Source: Deltaproteobacteria bacterium (lineage in GTDB: Bacteria; Desulfobacterota; Binatia; HRBIN30; JACQVA1). Taken from it: DNA of 45,489 nucleotides. Numbering within the stretch: the first letter of the stretch is position 1; the number at the start of each line of letters is the position of its first letter. The stretch lies in the NCBI GenBank assembly GCA_016210005.1, contig JACQVA010000266.1, positions 1-45,489 of the forward strand. Reading direction: 5' to 3'. The translations under genes and the position numbers were made by a program. The notes under the pieces were generated by a model that was not told where the DNA came from, searched no databases, and was given only the letters and a program-made list of their open reading frames with translations. Positions 40,854 to 45,489 of this stretch are shown in pieces.

Positions 40854-42464
40854 TTAGCCCGCAGTTCGCGGGCAAAAGCGGTCAGCGTCGAAGTTCCCGA
40901 CCCCGTAACGCCACGCATAAGGCCGGAAACGAATGCCGCGACGGCGGCAGAATTCCCTTACCTCGTCGGACAAACGATCCTGCATACCTGAAACCCGTGA
41001 GGCGTTGAGATCGAACAGGGTCGTGCTCGCGGTGACGGCGGGCAAGTCGCCCTCGACGAAGCTGAGCAACACCAGGCGCGCCCGGGAGGTCTGCGCCAGT
41101 CGCTGCTGCCACGCGGGCGCGAACACCAGCGCGGCTTCGCGGCCGAGTTCGAGGGTGCTGATGTCACCAGATGTGTGCTCGACCACCGGGTAGCCCTGTT
41201 GGCGCAAGTGTGCGGCCAGCTCCGGCAACAGGCGCTCGCGCACGAGCGCGACCTGCTCCGCGCGAGCAGGGGCGCTGATGTGGCGTATGACTTGCGCCGG
41301 CACGCCGCCGACGAGCGTGGCGGGCGGCACATTGATCGCCACAAACGAATTCACCATCACCGTGGCGCCCGCGCCGATGGTTACCCCGGGGAAGACGAAG
41401 GCTTGGTTACCGATGAAGACGTGGTCGCCAACGGTGATCGGGCCAAAGAGCGAGGGATAGCCGCGCAACACCGATTGCCAGTGACTGTGGGTAAACAGCA
41501 TGGCGCGCGAGCCGATGCAGACTTCGTCGCCGAGAGTGACGGGATGGCAGGGGTTGAGGTAGGCCGCCTCACCGAAGAAGCAGGCGTGACCGGCGCGCAG
41601 ATGGGCGCCGCTCTCGTCGCTGCCGCCGCCGCCGATCATGACGTCGTCTTTCGACCACAGCGCGTCGCCGATCTCGAGCGAGCGGCAGCGCACGCGCGTG
41701 CGCTTTCCGAAAGCGGCCAGGCGGCCCAGCTGCAAGCGCTCGCACTCGATGGTGGAGTCGGCACCGATAATGGAGGCGGCGCCGATGGCGATATTCCGGG
41801 CGATGATGATGGCGCCGGCTTCGAGGCGCACGCCCTCGCCGATCCGTGCACCGTGCTCGCGATAGAGTTGCAGCTTGCTGTCGCCCGCAAGGGCGCGAAA
41901 GGCGGCCGGGTCGCGGCGGAGCAGTTGGAAGAAGGCGGGATCGAGCGTGCCGTCGCCGGGTGCGCTGGCCACCGCCGCGGTCGAGGTCGCAGCCTCGACG
42001 TCGGCGCGGGTGATCTCGCCGCGGCTGCCGGTACCGCGAATCTGCTCGATGGCGATGCCCCGTTCGCGCGCCAAACGGCGCGCCGCCGGGCTCGCCGCCG
42101 GGCGGCCGGGCGCCGGGGTTAACACTGCTGCGGCGGGCGGTGCCGGCGGCACGGCCGGCTCCACCCCGGCCGCGGGGCCGCCCGCCGGTGTCAGCGCGCC
42201 CCAAGTCTCCGCTGCCGGCAGCGGCTCGTCGGCGCTGCCCACCAGGGCCAGGACCCCGAGCACGGCAACCCGCGTGCCGACCGGGGCGACGATCCGGCGC
42301 ACCACTCCGGAAACCTCGGCTTCCACCTCGGCGTTGACCTTGTCGGTCTCGACCTCGAACAGCGGCTCGCCCGGCTTGACCTGGTCGCCCTCGCGCTTGT
42401 GCCACACGCGGATCACGCCGTGTGTCATGTTGGCTTCGAGTATGGGCATCACCACCGCTTGCAT
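40854..42464 (-). CDS. E2-like lipoyl protein whose acyltransferase core is a left-handed beta-helix domain
   Basis: 536 residues from ATG 42464, with GGTGA five bases upstream; ATG 42476 (overlapping the E1beta stop) is an alternative. Domain order: lipoyl domain (1-76) with the lipoylation site Lys42 in FEVETDKVNAEVEA; Pro/Ala linker (77-122); peripheral subunit-binding domain (about 123-159, SPAARRLARERGI ... RGTGSRGEITRADV); left-handed parallel beta-helix of hexapeptide repeats (about 197-397), closing like LacA/maltose acetyltransferases with ITVGDHVFIG, VTIGAGATVMVN and GGVPAQVIRHI; and an unassigned 140-residue tail. His326/His328 (LFTHSHWQS) occupy the catalytic-His position of LacA. 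The normal E2 catalytic domain with HHxxxDG is absent. Thus acyl groups from E1 probably pass to a sugar or amine acceptor. The reading frame is continuous across all junctions. Confidence 0.88.
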   Translation of the reverse strand: MQAVVMPILEANMTHGVIRVWHKREGDQVKPGEPLFEVETDKVNAEVEAEVSGVVRRIVAPVGTRVAVLGVLALVGSADEPLPAAETWGALTPAGGPAAGVEPAVPPAPPAAAVLTPAPGRPAASPAARRLARERGIAIEQIRGTGSRGEITRADVEAATSTAAVASAPGDGTLDPAFFQLLRRDPAAFRALAGDSKLQLYREHGARIGEGVRLEAGAIIIARNIAIGAASIIGADSTIECERLQLGRLAAFGKRTRVRCRSLEIGDALWSKDDVMIGGGGSDESGAHLRAGHACFFGEAAYLNPCHPVTLGDEVCIGSRAMLFTHSHWQSVLRGYPSLFGPITVGDHVFIGNQAFVFPGVTIGAGATVMVNSFVAINVPPATLVGGVPAQVIRHISAPARAEQVALVRERLLPELAAHLRQQGYPVVEHTSGDISTLELGREAALVFAPAWQQRLAQTSRARLVLLSFVEGDLPAVTASTTLFDLNASRVSGMQDRLSDEVREFCRRRGIRFRPYAWRYGVGNFDADRFCPRTAG

Positions 42465-42475
42465 CGCTCTCACCA

Positions 42476-43453
42476 TCACCCCCGGCACAGCTGGCGCGCC
42501 GTGTCGACGATGTCCGCCAGCTGCGGCAGATCGAGCTGCTCGAGCGGCGGACTGAACGGGATCGGCACGTCGGCGGCGGCGACGCGCCGGATCGGCCCGT
42601 CGAGATATTCGTAAGCCAGCTCGCTGACGCGCGCGGCGATCTCGGCGCCGACGCCGCCGCTGCGTGTGCCCTCTTCAATGCAAACCAGGCGGCCGGTCTT
42701 GCGTACCGACTCGATCACTGCGCCGGTGTCCATCGGCACCAAGGTGCGCAAGTCGATGACCTCGGCGTCGATGCCCTCGGCGGCCAACTGCTCCGCCGCC
42801 TGCAGGGCCACGCCGGCGTAATAAGAATAAGCCACCAGCGTGACGTCGCTTCCCGGGCGCCGCACCGCCGCGCGCCCGATCGGCACCAACACCTCGCCGT
42901 CCGGCACCATGCCGGTGGTGGCGTAAAGCAGCTTGTGCTCGACCACCAACACCGGGTTGTCGTCGAGAATAGCCGCGGCGAGCAAGCCCTTGGCATCAGC
43001 CGGGGTGGCGGGGGCGACCACTTTGATTCCGGGCACGTGCAGGAACCAGGCTTCGAGGCTCTGCGAGTGGGTGGCGCCGTAAGAGCGGCCGCCGCCTGCC
43101 GGGGTGCGCAACACCAGCGGCACCCGGGCTTGCGGCCCGTACATGTAGCGGAACTTGGCGGCGTGGTTGGCGAGCTGGTCCATGGTGAGGGTGAGGAAGT
43201 CCATGAACATGATCTCGACCACCGGGCGCATGCCGGTAACGGCGGCGCCGATGGCCGCGCCGGCGATGGTGGCCTCCGAGATCGGGGTGCAGCGGATGCG
43301 CTCGGCACCGAACTCGGCCAGCAGTCCGCGGGTGACGCCGAAGGCGCCGCCATACTCGCCGATGTCCTCGCCCAGCAGGAACACCAGCGGATCGCGTTGC
43401 AGAGCTTCGCGCAACGCTTCCTGCAACGCCTGCCAATAGGTCAGTTCGCGCAT
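42476..43453 (-). CDS. 2-oxoacid dehydrogenase E1 component, beta subunit
   Basis: 325 residues, the standard size of acetoin/pyruvate/branched-chain E1beta. Family segments are intact: LGEDIGEYGGAFGVT, TPISEATIAGAAIGAA, RTPAGGGRSYGATHSQSLE, EHKLLY and the transketolase C-terminal domain (VIDLRTLVPMD, EEGTRSGG). With E1alpha it forms the thiamine-diphosphate decarboxylase that acylates the lipoyl arm. It overlaps E1alpha by 13 bases and is followed directly by the E2-like gene. Confidence 0.93.
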   Translation of the reverse strand: MRELTYWQALQEALREALQRDPLVFLLGEDIGEYGGAFGVTRGLLAEFGAERIRCTPISEATIAGAAIGAAVTGMRPVVEIMFMDFLTLTMDQLANHAAKFRYMYGPQARVPLVLRTPAGGGRSYGATHSQSLEAWFLHVPGIKVVAPATPADAKGLLAAAILDDNPVLVVEHKLLYATTGMVPDGEVLVPIGRAAVRRPGSDVTLVAYSYYAGVALQAAEQLAAEGIDAEVIDLRTLVPMDTGAVIESVRKTGRLVCIEEGTRSGGVGAEIAARVSELAYEYLDGPIRRVAAADVPIPFSPPLEQLDLPQLADIVDTARQLCRG

Positions 43454-44442
43454 GACTCGCCCGGGGTGGCGAACACGCCTTCGGTGAGCGCCTCGGGCGC
43501 AGGGAAGGGGCTTTGGCGCGCGAACTCGACTGCGGCGTCGACGGCAGCCAGGGCTTCGCGCGTGATGGCATCGAGGTCCGCCGCGCCGGCCCAGCCGTGT
43601 TCGAGCATGAGCGCGCGCCAGCGTGCGATCGGGTCGCGCTCGCGCCAGGAGGCTTCCTCCTCACGGCTGCGGTAGACGCGCTGGTCGCTCTTCGAGTGGC
43701 CGAGGAAGCGGTAGGTCTTGCATTCGAGCAGCGTCGGGCCGCGCCCCGCGCGGGCGCGTTCGACCGCCACACGCGTTGCCGCCGCCACCGCTTGCACGTC
43801 CATCCCGTCCGCCTGCATGCCGGGCATACCGTAGGCCGCGGCGCGGTCGGCGATGTGTTCGATGGCGCAAGCCTCGCGGTGGGGCGTTGACATGGCGTAG
43901 AGGTTGTTCTCGCAGACGTAGACCGCCGGCAGGCGCCACAGGCCGGCGAGGTTGAGCGACTCGTGGAAGGTGCCCTGATTGGCCGCGCCGTCGCCGAAGA
44001 ATATCACCACCACCTGTCCGCTGCCGCGCAGCTTAGCCGAGAGCGCGGCGCCGGTGCCGATCGGAATGCCGCCGCCGGTGATGCCGTTGGAGCCGAGGTG
44101 GCCGATGGCGAAGTCCGCCATGTGCTGAGTGCCGCCCTTACCGCCGCCATAGCCGGTGGCCTTGCCGAACAGCTCCGCCATCAGCCGGTTCGGGTCGCCG
44201 CCCTTGGCGAGCAGATGGCCGTGGCCGCGGTGGGTGCTGATGACCCAGTCCTGCGGGCGCAGCACCAGGCAGGCGCCCACTGCCACCGCCTCCTGGCCGA
44301 CGTACGGGTGGGTGGTGCCGCGGATGCTGCCGTCGGTGACCAGCTTGAGCACGCGCTCTTCGAAGCCGCGGCAGAGCACCAGCTGATAGAGCACGCGCCG
44401 GGCCTCGGCGGTGCTAGGGGTAAACGCGGGCACGGCCGTCAT
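43441..44442 (-). CDS. 2-oxoacid dehydrogenase E1 component, alpha subunit
   Basis: 333 residues from ATG 44442, a start confirmed by the ATGA overlap with the PIG-L gene. The thiamine-diphosphate motif runs from GDG (150-152) to NN (179-180), with ANQGTFHESLNLA between. THPYVGQEAVAVG, HRGHGH and the phosphorylation-loop region YRFLGHSKSDQRVYRS are also typical. The substrate 2-oxo acid (pyruvate, acetoin, branched-chain or other) cannot be decided from sequence. Confidence 0.93.
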   Translation of the reverse strand: MTAVPAFTPSTAEARRVLYQLVLCRGFEERVLKLVTDGSIRGTTHPYVGQEAVAVGACLVLRPQDWVISTHRGHGHLLAKGGDPNRLMAELFGKATGYGGGKGGTQHMADFAIGHLGSNGITGGGIPIGTGAALSAKLRGSGQVVVIFFGDGAANQGTFHESLNLAGLWRLPAVYVCENNLYAMSTPHREACAIEHIADRAAAYGMPGMQADGMDVQAVAAATRVAVERARAGRGPTLLECKTYRFLGHSKSDQRVYRSREEEASWRERDPIARWRALMLEHGWAGAADLDAITREALAAVDAAVEFARQSPFPAPEALTEGVFATPGESCAN

Positions 44443-45098
44443 GCGCCCCGCAAGTCCGTAATCGGAGCGATCTCTTTGATCACCTCGAACGCTTCCGCGT
44501 AACGGCACCCGATCTGAAATCCGCGGTGCGCCGCGCGGCCGCGAATGGCTTCCAGCCAGCCCTGCCCGTACTTCTCCAGTTGCGTTTCGTAGCACGAGAG
44601 GCTGCCCATCTTGCTCTCGATGGTGTCGCTGATGTCGACGAACTTCTGGGCGCGAAACGCCTCCGCGCTGATGCCGCCCGGGATGGTGGCCTCGTACATG
44701 TACAGCGAGCAGCCGTTGCGGCGCGTGGATGCCAGCACCGCCCGCGTTAGTGCCACATGCTCGGGGTGACTGTCGCCGAGCCAGTGGGTGTAGATCGCCG
44801 TGGGCCGTACTTCGGCGATGACCTGGTCAAAGGCGGACACCAAGCGGGCGTCGGGCTGAATGCCGTCGCGGCCGAGCCCGAAGTTGATCAGCTCGGCGCC
44901 GAGCAGGCTGGCGGCCTGCTGCCCTTCGATCTGACGGCGCTGCTTTTCGTGATGGAAGCTGTCGTCGTTGCCGCCGGGCACCCGCAGGTTCACCATCACC
45001 ACGCGGTGCCCGCGCTGGGCATACGCCGCGATTGTCCCGCCGACGCCGATCTCCGCGTCATCCGGGTGGGCGCCAAACACAAGAATCCGCTCCCGCAT
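44439..45098 (-). CDS. PIG-L/LmbE family N-deacetylase
   Basis: 219 residues from ATG 45098, with AGGAG seven bases upstream. Zinc ligands are His11 and Asp14 in GAHPDDAEIG and His114 of the HPEH motif (111-114); Asp13 is the likely catalytic base. The family removes acetyl groups from GlcNAc-type amino sugars (MshB, BshB, GlcNAc-PI deacetylase). It is the first gene of the operon and its stop overlaps the E1alpha start, so deacetylation and the acyl-lipoyl system are made together. A free amine made here is the obvious acceptor for the beta-helix acyltransferase; this link is inferred. Confidence 0.88.
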   Translation of the reverse strand: MRERILVFGAHPDDAEIGVGGTIAAYAQRGHRVVMVNLRVPGGNDDSFHHEKQRRQIEGQQAASLLGAELINFGLGRDGIQPDARLVSAFDQVIAEVRPTAIYTHWLGDSHPEHVALTRAVLASTRRNGCSLYMYEATIPGGISAEAFRAQKFVDISDTIESKMGSLSCYETQLEKYGQGWLEAIRGRAAHRGFQIGCRYAEAFEVIKEIAPITDLRGA

Positions 45099-45147
45099 GC
45101 CAATACTCCTGCTAGTGGTACTCGCGCCGTTTTGCAACGGGAAAGCG

Positions 45148-45176
45148 CCAGTACATCGGGCATTCTACTCTGTCAA
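45148..45176 (-). promoter_or_regulatory. candidate promoter of the PIG-L/E1/E2-like operon
   Basis: On the minus strand a consensus TTGACA (45176-45171) is followed by a 17-base spacer and a poor -10, TACTGG (45153-45148). It lies 50-80 bases upstream of the PIG-L start and just inside the right terminal repeat. Confidence 0.4.
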
Positions 45177-45202
45177 TCGTATTCTGCGGACCGCCACGTC
45201 AC

Positions 45203-45459
45203 GGGTGTGCGACAAATCTGTGGGTAACGTGCAGCCGACCGGGCAAATCCTCACCAGTCTGACAGTACTGTGTACTGTCAGGCCGAGGCCCATGGCCGAA
45301 AGGGGGACGCAACCTGTCATTCCCGCGAAAGCGGGAATCCACTAGCCGCATCTGCGTAACCAGCAGGTTGCAAGACGCAATTTGTCATTCCCGCGAAAGC
45401 GGGAATCCACGGCACCGGCTCGCTACGACCCGCCAGCGCTACACGATCTCGTCATAGAG
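45203..45459 (-). repeat. right copy of terminal inverted repeat
   Basis: Inverted counterpart of 6-217. It is longer because it keeps two complete ATTCCC-N8-GGGAAT palindromes (near 45319-45338 and 45388-45407). The other palindrome, TGACAGTAC/GTACTGTCA, spans 45260-45280. Translation of these palindromes in one frame gives the VIPAKAGI peptide often seen as a false protein end in databases. Confidence 0.9.
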
Positions 45460-45489
45460 CTGATCCTGCCCGAGAAGTGTTCGCTGGAC
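45439..45489 (-). CDS. 3' end of an unidentified gene at the window edge
   Basis: On the minus strand the last 51 bases read VQRTLLGQDQLYDEIV and stop (45441-45439). The last six residues equal those at the left edge. The shared element starts within these codons. Family not identifiable from 16 residues. Confidence 0.35.
   Translation of the reverse strand, partial: VQRTLLGQDQLYDEIV

Noticed and set aside
40854-45098. Simple acetoin or pyruvate dehydrogenase operon
   Set aside because: E1alpha and E1beta fit, but the third protein lacks the E2 catalytic domain and the first gene is an N-deacetylase, so the standard name would mislead.
44968-45345. Plus-strand open frame ending in VIPAKAGIH
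   Set aside because: The ending is the well-known false translation of the ATTCCC-N8-GGGAAT repeat; the rest is antisense to the PIG-L gene.
45203-45459. CRISPR-like array from repeated ATTCCC hairpins
   Set aside because: Only one or two hairpins per copy, no regular spacers and no cas genes.

Overview
This is a GC-rich (roughly two-thirds G+C) bacterial chromosomal segment packed with ordinary single-copy genes. I see no rRNA, tRNA, phage or CRISPR. PTATPT-type linkers on a secreted beta-helix protein, deltaproteobacterial-looking core genes and dispersed intergenic palindromes fit an uncultured lineage of the former Deltaproteobacteria (Desulfobacterota or Binatota type). That placement is an inference of low certainty. 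Both ends lie inside inverted copies of one 210-260 bp repeat, and each copy begins with the same short gene end (LYDEIV-stop). The window is therefore probably an assembly contig that broke at a multicopy element.

Layout. 1-3.5 kb: left repeat, a sphingosine-1-phosphate-lyase-like gene overlapping an M20 (PM20D1-like) peptidase, and a beta-helix gene remnant. 3.5-6.1 kb: lipoprotein, unrecognised protein, hisC. 6.1-10.7 kb: a four-gene Gld-type ABC export operon. 10.9-15.5 kb: polA, then a translationally coupled sigma factor / anti-sigma / secreted / membrane protein operon. 15.5-24.4 kb: a nine-gene minus-strand sulfur operon behind a SAM-I riboswitch and intrinsic terminator. 24.5-29.7 kb: aldehyde dehydrogenase, secreted beta-helix/PKD protein, SDR. 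29.8-34.7 kb: membrane spermidine-synthase-like protein, HAD phosphatase, small secreted protein, MaoC hydratase. 34.8-38.1 kb: dolichol-type glycosyltransferase and membrane-anchored glycosidase. 38.1-39.7 kb: a small island with a TumE/TumA-type toxin-antitoxin pair, direct repeats and a transposase remnant. 39.7-40.5 kb: acyltransferase. 40.9-45.1 kb: a four-gene operon of PIG-L deacetylase, E1alpha, E1beta and an unusual E2.

Two systems stand out. (1) At 40854-45098 a 2-oxoacid dehydrogenase E1 is coupled to an E2-like protein with a normal lipoyl domain and E3/E1-binding domain. Its usual acyltransferase core is replaced by a left-handed beta-helix (LacA/maltose acetyltransferase type) domain, and the operon starts with a sugar-type N-deacetylase. 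This suggests acyl groups made by oxidative decarboxylation are handed from lipoamide to a deacetylated amine, possibly without CoA. (2) At 15563-24445 a SAM riboswitch governs sulfate uptake and activation together with a sulfur-carrier protein, a CysM-type synthase, a threonine-synthase-like enzyme, two E1-like ThiF proteins and a radical SAM protein with unusual cysteine spacing. The two ThiF proteins have lost complementary parts of the active site, which resembles the split AOS1/UBA2 design of eukaryotic E1 enzymes. The riboswitch and the threonine-synthase-like gene suggest thiocarboxylate-dependent synthesis of homocysteine as well as cysteine.
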